IMG/VR virus record: IMGVR_UViG_3300040801_003690
Location: 1-64,000 of that record
From: a virus
Length of the DNA: 64,000 nucleotides
Reading direction: 5' to 3' (one strand)
The position numbers were made by a program, and so were the translations under genes. A model generated the notes under the pieces. The model made no database searches. It was not told the DNA's origin and was given only the letters and a program-made list of their open reading frames with translations. Every line of letters begins with the position of its first letter. Position 1 is the first letter of the stretch. This document shows, piece after piece, positions 33,006-41,837 of the stretch.

Positions 33006-33350
33006 ATGAATAAATTAACTTTAGATGTTGCAATTTCTCCTGTCTTTAAAAAGGCATTTCAATCATTACTAGATAAGGAAGTTCCGTTACAGACTGCCAT
33101 TAATCTAATTAACATCAGTAACGCAGTTAACGAAGAATATGCTAAGTTTGAAAAAGCTCAAGAAAAAATCTTAGAAAAGGCTTCAGATGAAGAAAACCAA
33201 GATAAGATTGAGGCTAAAATAAAGAAGTTGCTGGGAACCACCATTGATGTTCCCGGCGTGACCTTAAACGAACTCAACGGTATAAAAATATCGGCTAATG
33301 ATTTATCAGTCTTGGCGCAATGTATAATTTCACAACCTAAACAAAACTAG
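33006..33350 (+). CDS. hypothetical protein, 114 aa
   Basis: A 114-residue helical protein (QTAINLINISNAVNEEYAKFEKAQEKILEKA) with a C-terminal alpha/beta segment, no recognised family. It is divergent from thyA and convergent with the repeat-protein gene. No Shine-Dalgarno is seen. Function unknown. Confidence 0.6.
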   Translation: MNKLTLDVAISPVFKKAFQSLLDKEVPLQTAINLINISNAVNEEYAKFEKAQEKILEKASDEENQDKIEAKIKKLLGTTIDVPGVTLNELNGIKISANDLSVLAQCIISQPKQN

Positions 33351-33377
33351 ACATCGGCAATGCCCCACTACGATGTC
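33350..33377 (-). terminator. possible terminator of the repeat-protein gene
   Basis: Arms GACATCG (33350-33356) and CGATGTC (33371-33377) with a 14-base loop. Read on the minus strand the stem is followed by TAGTTTTGTTT. The stem is short, so support is modest. Confidence 0.4.
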
Positions 33378-33432
33378 GTGAAAAGCATGGCTATTTAACT
33401 TTTCTAATACCCACCAACACTGCCAAAAAATT

Positions 33433-34692
33433 TCATTCTATACCGGCTTCGGGCCAGCGTCCTTTTATGACGTCTCTGGCATACAAGTATGCCCATTCGG
33501 GATCTTTCGCAATAAAAGGCTCTGCTTCGGGGAAACGCCCTTTTATGTGGTATCTGGCATACACGTATGCCCATTCGGGATCTTTCGCAATAACAGGTTC
33601 TACTTCAGGCCAACGTCCTTCCATGACGTCTCTGGCATACACGTATGCCCATTCGGGATCTTTCGCAATAAAAGGCTCTGCTTCAGGAAAACGCCCTTTT
33701 ATGACGTCTTTGGCATACCAGTATGCCAACTGGGGATCTCTCGCAATAGCAGATTCTGCTTCAGGAAAACGCCCTTTTATGGCGATTTTGGCATAATAGA
33801 ATGCCCAGAGGGGATCTTTCGCAATAACAGGTTCTGCTTCGGGGAAACGTCTTTTTATGACGTATCTGGCATACCGGTATGCCCATTCGGGGGCTTTAGC
33901 AATAACAGGTTCTGCTTCAGGCCAGCGTCCTTTTATGACGTCTCTGGCATACACGTATGCCCATTCGGGATCTTTCGCAATAAAAGGTTCTGCTATGGCT
34001 TCAAAATACCACCTAGCAGTAGGATAGTTCTTTTTCAGTGCAGGTACATCGGCTGGGTTGTTATTTTCGTTGCTAAATTCGAAGACATCTGCGTCATCTG
34101 AAACAAAAAATTGATATTTCCGTCCGTCTTTGGCCAAAAATATATATACCTCTCCTCTCGAATTATAGTCATTGAAATAATTTTTGGATTCAGTAGCAGC
34201 AGTACACCACTTGGTCCCTTTGCCATAATAACATGATGCCGCCTCGGTTTTGACGTGTATCAAGATGCCATCGCTGCCTTTCTTAACTACATCGATTCCT
34301 TCATGCTTCGTTTGTATTTTCTGCTGTCGCTTGCTTGTTACGTCAACTGCGGTACCCACCGCAGTACTTAAATCAGCTAGAGATGGATATTGATTGATGT
34401 CTTTTTTATCAAGAGATCGCTGTTTCTCAACGAATTGACTCAAGGTATTTTTGACATCAGGTGCATCTTCTACCTTAAAATCTCCTTTCAAGTACCGCTT
34501 GACTACCCATTGCAATAATTTGTTATTAGGTGTTGGGTCCATTTCAGATAAATCACGAACAACTGCTTCTGCCGTGTCGTCAGAGGGCGTGTAAAATTGG
34601 TCTTCTTTGGCTTTTTTCAGTAGCTTATCGCTGTATTGATTTGCCAAGTAATTAATCTTATCTTCTAATAGGATGTATTCTGTTAGTTTCAT
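33433..34692 (-). CDS. GKGTKWCTA-domain protein with seven 26-residue repeats
   Basis: The 419-residue protein has a helical N-terminal third, a middle domain (about residues 150-225) with CYYGKGTKWCTAATESKNYF and FLAKDGRKYQFF, and seven tandem 26-residue repeats (about 234-415). The repeat consensus is AEPVIAKDPEWAYxYARDVIKGR(W/F)PE. The middle motif occurs in many phage proteins of unknown function. The repeats are probably helical hairpins stacking into a solenoid, a binding scaffold. A late box lies upstream. The near-identical repeat DNA allows copy-number change by recombination. Confidence 0.75.
   Translation of the reverse strand: MKLTEYILLEDKINYLANQYSDKLLKKAKEDQFYTPSDDTAEAVVRDLSEMDPTPNNKLLQWVVKRYLKGDFKVEDAPDVKNTLSQFVEKQRSLDKKDINQYPSLADLSTAVGTAVDVTSKRQQKIQTKHEGIDVVKKGSDGILIHVKTEAASCYYGKGTKWCTAATESKNYFNDYNSRGEVYIFLAKDGRKYQFFVSDDADVFEFSNENNNPADVPALKKNYPTARWYFEAIAEPFIAKDPEWAYVYARDVIKGRWPEAEPVIAKAPEWAYRYARYVIKRRFPEAEPVIAKDPLWAFYYAKIAIKGRFPEAESAIARDPQLAYWYAKDVIKGRFPEAEPFIAKDPEWAYVYARDVMEGRWPEVEPVIAKDPEWAYVYARYHIKGRFPEAEPFIAKDPEWAYLYARDVIKGRWPEAGIE
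33448..33993 (-). repeat. seven tandem 78-bp coding repeats
   Basis: Seven in-frame 78-base units encode the 26-residue repeats. Units 1, 5 and 7 are nearly identical at DNA level, while the central units (about 33680-33915) have diverged, as expected when outer copies exchange or were recently duplicated. Confidence 0.88.
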
Positions 34693-34722
34693 TTAACAAC
34701 AACCTTGACTATCCATATGTGT

Positions 34723-34730
34723 TATTTATC
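34723..34730 (-). promoter_or_regulatory. late promoter box GATAAATA
   Basis: Minus-strand GATAAATA lies 31 bases before the repeat-protein ATG at 34692. Confidence 0.62.
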
Positions 34731-34740
34731 TACATATCTT

Positions 34741-35538
34741 CTAACAGTCTGGATAGATCTTTATGTCATTAACAGATAAAACCAAATTCTCTTGAAAGTT
34801 TGGGTTGATTTCGTTGGGGGCATACCCACGCGGATTACACACGACTGTCTTGCCATATACGTCTTCTAGATATACCGAGTCATGCATGTGACCGTGTATC
34901 CAGACATCAAACTCATATTGTCTGAATAAATGTTCTAGATTGCTATGAAACGCGCAGTTAAGTGGGTGACCACGAAACTTCTCCGAGACACATGCTGGCA
35001 ATGGTGCATGATGTGTGACAACGACGGTTTTTCCATCAAATGACTTTTTTAATACCATTTCTATAAAATTCACCGACACGGCATGTTCGTTTTTGGTATC
35101 AAGGGGAGTCAGGCGTCGGTAATTATCCTCGTCATCTTCAAACAAAATAATACTATAATCCGATATTCCGCTAGCCACTTTGAACCCCACGTAAGCGTCT
35201 GCCTCCATAAGATCAGTCCATAACGTGGCCCCAATAAACCTTACATCACCAAGGATCACCGTATCGTTGTCCAATACATACCAATTATCTATCTTATCGG
35301 CTTCTTTTTTCCAAAACCTACGGATGAAATTTATTTCTCCGTGGTAAAATTCGTGATTACCCAGAACATACACGACGTTCATAAACCGTTCACAAAGACA
35401 CTTAAACCAAGGCAATGATTCAGTGCCTACGGCAATGTCTCCAGCTAAAACGAGGGTTGTTCGTGAGTCTTCTGGTGTAACTGATACATCAAAAGGTTTA
35501 AACTCTGTGTGGAGATCACTAAGAATTCTGATATTCAT
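34741..35538 (-). CDS. calcineurin-like metallophosphoesterase
   Basis: From ATG 35538 the 265-residue product shows the metallophosphoesterase motifs in order: ILSDLHTEF (D-x-H), LAGDIAVG (GD), VLGNHEFYHG (GNHE), VVTHHAPLP (H) and HGHMHDS (GHxH). These bind two metal ions. Substrates in the family range from phosphoproteins to cyclic nucleotides and RNA 2',3'-cyclic phosphates; the true one is not readable. A second ATG at 35556 is possible. The promoter carries a striking palindrome over its -10 region. Confidence 0.87.
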   Translation of the reverse strand: MNIRILSDLHTEFKPFDVSVTPEDSRTTLVLAGDIAVGTESLPWFKCLCERFMNVVYVLGNHEFYHGEINFIRRFWKKEADKIDNWYVLDNDTVILGDVRFIGATLWTDLMEADAYVGFKVASGISDYSIILFEDDEDNYRRLTPLDTKNEHAVSVNFIEMVLKKSFDGKTVVVTHHAPLPACVSEKFRGHPLNCAFHSNLEHLFRQYEFDVWIHGHMHDSVYLEDVYGKTVVCNPRGYAPNEINPNFQENLVLSVNDIKIYPDC

Positions 35539-35561
35539 ATATCTAGCTCTGTGCATTAGTT

Positions 35562-35592
35562 GAGGCCAACGAGTATACCACGCGTTGGCCTC
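35562..35592. promoter_or_regulatory. inverted repeat overlapping the phosphoesterase promoter
   Basis: Perfect 10-base arms GAGGCCAACG and CGTTGGCCTC flank an 11-base spacer holding the -10 TATACT. Outside them GCATTAGT (35552-35559) and ACTAATGC (35603-35610) form a second pair of arms. No U-run follows, so an operator or cruciform is more likely than a terminator. Confidence 0.6.
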
Positions 35593-35601
35593 TCACGTCA
35601 A
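35572..35601 (-). promoter_or_regulatory. sigma70-like promoter of the metallophosphoesterase gene
   Basis: TTGACG (35596-35601), 18-base spacer, TATACT (35572-35577) on the minus strand, inside the inverted repeat. Confidence 0.55.
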
Positions 35602-35615
35602 GACTAATGCTTTTT

Positions 35616-35795
35616 TTATTTCTTCTGCGAAATGTCCGGTGAAGTTGAAACAAATTCGTTTAACCGTTCAGCGACCTCGATGATTTCCTTGACATCGGGA
35701 TTCCCCGGATCATTAACTTTACTGCGGTTTGTAGTACAAATAGTGTATGCCAGAGATAACAAATCTGATCTGACTTCATATGCTGTTTTACCCAT
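35616..35795 (-). CDS. small conserved-type protein, 59 aa
   Basis: An ATG at 35795 opens a 59-residue frame ending with TAA at 35616-35618. The start GKTAYEVRSDLLSLAY resembles the short helical proteins (x-x-YEVR-x-x-LL) found repeatedly in T4-like marine phages. AGGG lies about 10 bases upstream. It fills most of an otherwise empty 300-base gap, which supports it. Function unknown. Confidence 0.5.
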   Translation of the reverse strand: MGKTAYEVRSDLLSLAYTICTTNRSKVNDPGNPDVKEIIEVAERLNEFVSTSPDISQKK

Positions 35796-35853
35796 TATTT
35801 AATACCCTAAAATATTTTATATTATTTAGTAAAATTAGACAAAAACATCTAAT

Positions 35854-36192
35854 TTACGATTTTTGTATTTTGTGGGGATTTCCAGATACTATCTCAATCC
35901 CCGTTGTCAATCTAGTATACTCTACCTTGGAGTCTTCATTGCACCTGTAAGCAGAAATTATGTGTTTTTTGTCTATTGGAATATTAACCCTTACTGTAGT
36001 GTCTTGATCGATCACAAAAGAGAATGGGAACCAAGCTGGACCACGTTCCGTTAAATGAACCTTGAATGGGCGATTTAGAACAATTTCATTGTCGTATATT
36101 TCGACTATCTCCCCAACAATCTCATCCCCCGAATCTAAAGCAAATGCCATTACATCGCCAACATCATAGTTTGTTTGTTTATTTTTTAACAT
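35854..36192 (-). CDS. small beta-barrel-like protein, 112 aa
   Basis: A 112-residue protein with GDEIVGEIVEIYDNEIVLNRPFKVHL, a pattern of five strands like the Sm/Hfq-like small barrels found in marine phages. AGGAAA upstream supports the ATG. An RNA-binding role would be the family-level guess but is not shown. Confidence 0.55.
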   Translation of the reverse strand: MLKNKQTNYDVGDVMAFALDSGDEIVGEIVEIYDNEIVLNRPFKVHLTERGPAWFPFSFVIDQDTTVRVNIPIDKKHIISAYRCNEDSKVEYTRLTTGIEIVSGNPHKIQKS

Positions 36193-36227
36193 TATGTATT
36201 TTCCTGTGTGTTTATTGTTTTATAAAA

Positions 36228-38471
36228 CTAAAAATTTACTTCGCATGCTCCCCCAACACAAGATGCCGAGGCCAACGTATCCACCTCGATATAATTGGGA
36301 CTCAGGTTGGTTTCGTTCCAATCAATCTTACGTAAGTGTCGCATAATATGAACCCATTTGTGATAGTTGTGAATATCCTTCAGGCAATGCGTCATTTGCC
36401 CAACATCGCCATCAAAATAATTGTCGGCAAATTTTATTGATCGTCTTACCCAATCTTGTTGTTGGAAATTAACTTCTCCGTAATCATCGGGATCTGGTGG
36501 AAATAAAACCTTATCACAGGCTTCCCACAAGTTGTTGTTAAATGCATACATACCATCAACAATTAGACCCGATGCAAACAGAGCCGCATCTCCGTAAAAC
36601 TCTAATAGCTGTTCTTTAGAAAACACCTCGGTAAATGGTGCTTGAGCATAGGCTTTGTCTCCCATTATACCCAAAAGACTAATGCCAGCAAAATATTTTC
36701 TGTTTTCATAGATATAATCCGCCACTTCATCCCAATCACTGACTTGGATCGTATTAGATACGTTGTGGCGAGTGTCTGGGTGTACGCACAATTCTCTATT
36801 AGTACCATATTCCACCCAATTTTGCTGCGTCAATTTAACTAATTCGAGCTGTTTAACTCCGACTAAATCACGCTTAAATAACGAATCATCTTTAGCTACC
36901 ACTGGAATTGAAAATATCCAATCAGTTCCATTGGCGTTCCAAACACTTTCTTCAACCGCGCAGGGGTTGTGTTCAGCAAATATCTTGGCAATTTCATTAT
37001 CTTTGTTCATCTGCATGTTCCTGAAATACATCGGAGCATGTTCTCCGTGAATTCCAGACGCGGTTGATAACAACACCGATGCATTGCCACTGGGCTTAAC
37101 ACAAGTAGTACGAGCCGCCTGATTAATTCTAATCATGTCAGCAACACGCTTGTTGGTGGCCTTTACAATTTCGGCACCTTTGCGTTGAACTTCTGGATCA
37201 AAAAGAACATCAGGATTATTTGTCCATCCAGTAACACTTACTCCAATTAAAGCTTCTCTTTCAAAAATCTTTTTGGATGCTTTGCTAACATATTTAAAAT
37301 TGGTATACCCTGCCTGTAAAGTCCCCATAATAGATGCAGCTTCACATGCCGCATAGAATTTTTCCGGGGTAGTACAGAGGCTTCCGTTAATTTCAACTAA
37401 GTTGCAACCTTCAGCACCAGACTCCCCCTCTTCTGTTTGGGGGTACATGCCGATTTCCACACAAGGATTGTAAACTATGTCTTCTGATTCTGTAAACACA
37501 AAACCCGGCTCACCATATTCTCTTACACTTTCCATAATATTGTCGAACTGTTCTTTGGTAACACGATCTCTAATGAGGACAGCAGAGTTATTGCTACGCG
37601 CTCTTTGGGGGTTAGTTGCTAACCAATTGCCGGTCTTGGCTGTAAGCATTTCCTGATCATAGTGGCTAAAGAGACATATAGTGGCTGAACGCCTAACACC
37701 ACCGCTCAAAACGGCGTTAGACATGTGCATGACGATATCGTAAGCAATGATACTTGAGAATTTGGCATTTTGCTTTCGTCCAACATGGGCATTCAAAAGC
37801 TCTTCAATCTTTCCGATTGAATTTCTTAGACCATCTGGACCGGGAGCTTTGAAACCTCCCGAAATCTTTGAACCTTTGGGACGAATCTTACTATAATCGA
37901 ATGCTACGTGGTGTCCCTGATATTCCGGGAATGGCACTTCTCCGGTGGCATAGCTGCTTATCAATACCCCAATTGCATCTGACCACCCCTCGATGCTATC
38001 CGGTATAACAAACGTCTTTGCTTTTTTCTCACGCGCCCTCAGTGGCGGCAATTTATTCACATGTTTTCTCTGGACCGAAAACCCTACGCCGCACCCACAC
38101 AACAACCAGTACATGCATTCCTGAAAAAATTCCACTCGATCAACGTATGCCGAAACACAATTAAACATTTTAGCTTCATGTTTGAGCATAGGTGCCCCGC
38201 CAAATTGCAACGCTCTTTGCGATCCCAGTATTTCTTTATTCAAATATGCCTTTTTCGCAATTTCAAACTCTTTATTTAATTCATCATTACCGTCGAGCAC
38301 TTTTTTGTATTTCGTACGATGCATATTCATCACACGTTCAACACTGTCCTCCCAATTTTCTACTCTTTCTTCTTCCTCGATGTATCTTGCGTAATCTGTA
38401 TAAAATTTTATTTCTGATGCTAGTTGGCTCCCATCGTAAAGGTGGGTAGTGGCGGGGTTTTTCTTGGACAC
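36228..38471 (-). CDS. nrdJ: adenosylcobalamin-dependent ribonucleotide reductase (class II, monomeric type)
   Basis: The 747-residue protein has the single-chain class II RTPR layout: the redox Cys near FGGAPMLKHEAKMFNCVSAYVD, GCGVGFSVQ, the catalytic NPCVEIG (N-x-C-x-E) motif, a PSGNASVLL segment and a C-terminal C-x4-C pair (CVGGAC) that re-reduces the active site. It makes dNTPs from NTPs using B12 as radical source and needs no oxygen or NrdB. The start is GTG with AAGGAG upstream. It implies a host that makes or imports cobalamin. Its partner in dNTP supply is ThyA. Confidence 0.9.
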   Translation of the reverse strand: MSKKNPATTHLYDGSQLASEIKFYTDYARYIEEEERVENWEDSVERVMNMHRTKYKKVLDGNDELNKEFEIAKKAYLNKEILGSQRALQFGGAPMLKHEAKMFNCVSAYVDRVEFFQECMYWLLCGCGVGFSVQRKHVNKLPPLRAREKKAKTFVIPDSIEGWSDAIGVLISSYATGEVPFPEYQGHHVAFDYSKIRPKGSKISGGFKAPGPDGLRNSIGKIEELLNAHVGRKQNAKFSSIIAYDIVMHMSNAVLSGGVRRSATICLFSHYDQEMLTAKTGNWLATNPQRARSNNSAVLIRDRVTKEQFDNIMESVREYGEPGFVFTESEDIVYNPCVEIGMYPQTEEGESGAEGCNLVEINGSLCTTPEKFYAACEAASIMGTLQAGYTNFKYVSKASKKIFEREALIGVSVTGWTNNPDVLFDPEVQRKGAEIVKATNKRVADMIRINQAARTTCVKPSGNASVLLSTASGIHGEHAPMYFRNMQMNKDNEIAKIFAEHNPCAVEESVWNANGTDWIFSIPVVAKDDSLFKRDLVGVKQLELVKLTQQNWVEYGTNRELCVHPDTRHNVSNTIQVSDWDEVADYIYENRKYFAGISLLGIMGDKAYAQAPFTEVFSKEQLLEFYGDAALFASGLIVDGMYAFNNNLWEACDKVLFPPDPDDYGEVNFQQQDWVRRSIKFADNYFDGDVGQMTHCLKDIHNYHKWVHIMRHLRKIDWNETNLSPNYIEVDTLASASCVGGACEVNF

Positions 38472-38486
38472 TTTCTTTTCTTCTCC

Positions 38487-38927
38487 TTAATTAATATTTT
38501 TTATCTGTTTTTTAGGGTATATGTTGACAATTTTTAGTTCATCGTCTATGCTTATGACGTCCCCATAAGCTACATTGAGTACATATTTATTTTCTACTAC
38601 TGGAACAATATATTCACCTACAATGTCATCAATATGGTATATCTGTATTTCTTGATCAAATGAATCCAACAAATCTAGTGTGTAGAACATCATAAGACTT
38701 ATTGTATTCTCACAAAATAAATTATAATTTAGAATCTCCCATGGGGTTGGCCACGTATCGGGGTTATAAAAATCTAAACTTCTAGCTCCGCGAGGAGCAT
38801 TAGCCCAAAATTGAGCTACTTTACGCACAATATCTTTGTTACTCAGCTTATCACTGTCCAAAGTAAGTCGAAATTCGCGCCAACGCAAGATTCGGTCCTC
38901 AGGACGAAGACTGTTCCAATCTTGCAT
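38487..38927 (-). CDS. probable structural protein, 146 aa
   Basis: A 146-residue protein with SLDFYNPDTWPTPWEILNYNLFC near its middle and a beta-rich C-terminus. The TWPTPWE motif is one I associate with tail/baseplate-region genes of marine T4-like phages. It begins 3 bases after the stop of the fibre-like gene at 38931, so they are co-transcribed. No catalytic motif. Confidence 0.6.
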   Translation of the reverse strand: MQDWNSLRPEDRILRWREFRLTLDSDKLSNKDIVRKVAQFWANAPRGARSLDFYNPDTWPTPWEILNYNLFCENTISLMMFYTLDLLDSFDQEIQIYHIDDIVGEYIVPVVENKYVLNVAYGDVISIDDELKIVNIYPKKQIKNIN

Positions 38928-38930
38928 TTA

Positions 38931-39944
38931 TTAAAAACTAAGCCAACGTCTTGAAACCGCTTTGAACGTCACATCCATCGGAAAATCATGCTTATACTGA
39001 AGCTTCACTGTGTTCGAACTTATCGTTGGCATAAATTCTATGCTTCCTGCGACCGGTGCCGGATCTTCGCTGCGGGTAAACTCATTGACATGGGTAACCA
39101 CCTGAGGTGCTTCTATTGCAGACATTTTAATTGTACCAGTCATATGTACATAATTGGTCGTATCATCCCCGTAAACACTGTATTCTAAATGAAACGTATC
39201 TGCATCAGACACGTTATATTCCAAACCTAAGCCAGTAAAGTCAACGTACCCAACACTGGCTGGCAATACATACTCTGCTGGCTCGTAAACCAAATCGGTT
39301 ATTGCAACAGAATTGTCTGTAATAATTTCTATATTCAGATTAGTTGTTGCTATCCCTACTGGGTCATTTAGGTTGTTCAGAAGCGCAGACAAAATATTAG
39401 CTATGTCGTGGGTGGTTGTAGAAAACGTTCCATCCGAATCTATAGTAACTGAAAGCTGTGAGGCCACAATACCGCTATATGCTGCGGCATCGTTGATATC
39501 AGTAATATATGCTTCGGCTCCAGTGGTTGGGGAAGATCCAGACGAAGCCTGCAAGGCACTTAATCCAACATAAACTTTAGCATTATCTTCGTCGTAGAAA
39601 ATATTACCTACTTCAACTGCCGATTCAGTGGGGGTTATGATGGGATTTACTGTCGGGAAATTAGCGGAATCTGCCATGAAGATTGTAGAAAAATTGGTAA
39701 AATCAAAATCTACATCTCCGGCTACATTTATTTCCAGTATTTGTTCATCTAAAATCGTCTGTGCGGTGTTGATTAACCCGTTATATATTTTAACTCCGGA
39801 AGCAACACCCGTTCCTTCGTCGGAACCAATAAATAATCTACCAACATCCATACACCATCCCAGTTCGCCCGGTCGCAGTGGTTGTGGTAAATCAACTAAA
39901 TTTCCTCTTCTGTGTTGTATGCGTGAAACGATTAAGTCTGTCAT
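38931..39944 (-). CDS. tail fibre-type structural protein, 337 aa
   Basis: The N-terminus SRIQHRRGNLVDLPQPLRPGELGW followed by GRLFIGSDEG is the widespread phage tail-protein module (QHRRG ... L-x-x-GE-L-G-x-x-x-D ... LFIG). The rest is beta-rich with no enzyme motif. A variant late box (CATAAATA) lies 26 bases upstream. Likely a baseplate- or fibre-associated virion protein. Confidence 0.78.
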   Translation of the reverse strand: MTDLIVSRIQHRRGNLVDLPQPLRPGELGWCMDVGRLFIGSDEGTGVASGVKIYNGLINTAQTILDEQILEINVAGDVDFDFTNFSTIFMADSANFPTVNPIITPTESAVEVGNIFYDEDNAKVYVGLSALQASSGSSPTTGAEAYITDINDAAAYSGIVASQLSVTIDSDGTFSTTTHDIANILSALLNNLNDPVGIATTNLNIEIITDNSVAITDLVYEPAEYVLPASVGYVDFTGLGLEYNVSDADTFHLEYSVYGDDTTNYVHMTGTIKMSAIEAPQVVTHVNEFTRSEDPAPVAGSIEFMPTISSNTVKLQYKHDFPMDVTFKAVSRRWLSF

Positions 39945-39970
39945 GGGATGAATTTTCCTTGTTTTAAACT

Positions 39971-39978
39971 TATTTATG
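39971..39978 (-). promoter_or_regulatory. late-type box CATAAATA
   Basis: Minus-strand CATAAATA lies 26 bases before the gene at 39944, a one-base variant of the common box. Confidence 0.45.
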
Positions 39979-40025
39979 TGTTCTCTATTTAGCGTTATAC
40001 TGCGTGATAATGGAACAAAGTTTTC

Positions 40026-40688
40026 TTATTTGTAATATTGGTCTAGTCTGGCAAGCCACATGTCGACTGATTCTTTAAACAACTCCCCATCAATTAAAAA
40101 TTCAATGAATTCACACTCCCGAGTAACCATAAGAATCACCCCAGATTTAATATCTGTACCAAACATTTCGTTGTGAGCCAGTGCATATGCTGCCAACTGA
40201 CATCTATAATCTTTGATCCAATCTATTTTTTTCTTTTTTCTGGAATTTTTAAAATCTCCAATACAAGGAAGACGCTTGTATACGCCAACAAGATCAGCGG
40301 TTCCGGCATACAGCCCCTGTGTATACAAAGGACATTCTACACCCCACCACTCGTCCAAATTAGCAAGCCCTTTATTAATCATTATATTAGACATCAATTT
40401 AACCAACACCGATCCTTCTGGTTGAGTACCGTGTTTAATATAATTTTCCATATTATGATGAAACTTGGAACCAATGTCGGTTGATTCTTTGATAACCCTA
40501 TCGGCTTCCTCGTTCCCAACCTTGGCTCTCCATTTTGCCAGTGAAGCCCTATCCTGTGCCGACTTAGTTTGAGACAATATTGTAGTCACGGATGGTAACT
40601 TAACACCATCCACTTCATATACTCTGGATCCATCGGGAGAAGTAATGTCTTTGAGGGGTTTATACTCGAATTTTTGATTATATTTCAT
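40026..40688 (-). CDS. PD-(D/E)XK nuclease (RecB/Cas4-like exonuclease)
   Basis: The 220-residue protein contains the fold's motifs: SKFHHNMENYIKHGT, then GLYAGTADLVGVY with the catalytic Asp, IGDFKNSRKKK (D-x-K) and the RCQLAAYALA (QxxxY-type) motif. This type occurs in many T4-like marine phages and is thought to act on host or replicating DNA. A sigma70 promoter ends 6 bases before the ATG with no Shine-Dalgarno, so its mRNA is probably leaderless and early. Confidence 0.82.
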   Translation of the reverse strand: MKYNQKFEYKPLKDITSPDGSRVYEVDGVKLPSVTTILSQTKSAQDRASLAKWRAKVGNEEADRVIKESTDIGSKFHHNMENYIKHGTQPEGSVLVKLMSNIMINKGLANLDEWWGVECPLYTQGLYAGTADLVGVYKRLPCIGDFKNSRKKKKIDWIKDYRCQLAAYALAHNEMFGTDIKSGVILMVTRECEFIEFLIDGELFKESVDMWLARLDQYYK

Positions 40689-40694
40689 TGACTT

Positions 40695-40723
40695 AGTATA
40701 ACAAATATGCTACAAAAAGTCAA
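40695..40723 (-). promoter_or_regulatory. sigma70 promoter, predicted leaderless, PD-(D/E)XK gene
   Basis: TTGACT (40718-40723), 17-base spacer, TATACT (40695-40700) on the minus strand; six bases to the ATG at 40688. Confidence 0.65.
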
Positions 40724-40733
40724 TACAACCGTA

Positions 40734-41837
40734 CTACCAATATATATGCCATTGCAACGTATTACCGGTATCCGGGTTAACTTCGACGTCGAAGGTATAA
40801 CCCAAACAAGCAAAGTATTTTTGAATGTAATCAAGGTGGGCTGCAATGAGACGATCATCCTCCATACCAGCCCAAACCTGATAATATAGAAGGGTATCCA
40901 CCGATCCAACAACTTCTGAAACATTTAATGAAATACTGGCTCCAGAACCATCGTCCCCGAGAGCAGGTATAATTGTTACGGAATCAGTGTTAATGTATCC
41001 ACTCCCCCCATTAGTAACCGCGACGTCGCTAATGGCACCAGTATCTAAAGTAACTGTAAATTCTGCACCAGACCCACTGACACTGTCAATCAATAACGTT
41101 GGATATAAGTCTTCGTATCCACTGCCCCCGTTGATTATAGCAATGCCGGTTACAACTCCACTGTTGGTCGTTACCGTTCCACTAAAATAATTTCCGCTAG
41201 GGTGTGAAATAGCAATTTCTGCTTCAACCGGATCATAGCTTGAGCCGCCCGAATTTACCACTGTGGACAAAATCGACCCACTTCCGTTTACAGTCGCGAC
41301 CGACACAGAAGCCCCTGATCCACTTGGATGAACTATGGTGATAGTATCCCCCGCCAAGTACCCAGAACCACCGGACAACACGAATACAGACGAAACTCCC
41401 CCCTCAGATACGACCACCTCAAACACAGCGTCTTCATTACCAACACCAGTAGTATCGGCAGTGGCTCGTATTGGTTGATATCCAGATCCACCATTGGTAA
41501 TGGTGAAACTTGTTATCGTGCCGTTAGTAATTACTGGTATTGCGGTAGCATTTGTTCCAATGGGGTGAGTTATAGAGGCAGTAGCACTGACCACATCATA
41601 GTTTGTGCCGCCACTGTCTATAGTTACGCTTTCAATGCTGTTGGATGCGGTTATTGGGGTTGAATCAGATATTGTTATTTCTAACTCACAATTTTTTACT
41701 GCCGCTAAAATTGCGGCTTGTATGGCATGGATTTCCGCAAAAATAGTTTCTGGACAAAGAGAAGCGTCACGGGCTTGATCCGCAGTAATAAAAGTACAGT
41801 TCCCCGATGAAGTCTGTGTTGAACCGCATGCCGCCAT
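40734..41837 (-). CDS. structural protein with GGSGY repeats, 367 aa
   Basis: The first 40 residues are helical with a Cys pair. Residues about 65-310 contain about seven to eight beta repeats of some 35 residues, each with a (N/S)GG(S/T)xY turn followed by (A/V)-x-(I/V)-x-H-P-x-G or a similar strand. The C-terminal 60 residues form a separate domain (GSVDTLLYYQVWAGMEDDRL). Such repeats occur in phage neck, tail and head-fibre proteins. GGAG precedes the ATG. Likely a virion protein. Confidence 0.75.
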   Translation of the reverse strand: MAACGSTQTSSGNCTFITADQARDASLCPETIFAEIHAIQAAILAAVKNCELEITISDSTPITASNSIESVTIDSGGTNYDVVSATASITHPIGTNATAIPVITNGTITSFTITNGGSGYQPIRATADTTGVGNEDAVFEVVVSEGGVSSVFVLSGGSGYLAGDTITIVHPSGSGASVSVATVNGSGSILSTVVNSGGSSYDPVEAEIAISHPSGNYFSGTVTTNSGVVTGIAIINGGSGYEDLYPTLLIDSVSGSGAEFTVTLDTGAISDVAVTNGGSGYINTDSVTIIPALGDDGSGASISLNVSEVVGSVDTLLYYQVWAGMEDDRLIAAHLDYIQKYFACLGYTFDVEVNPDTGNTLQWHIYW

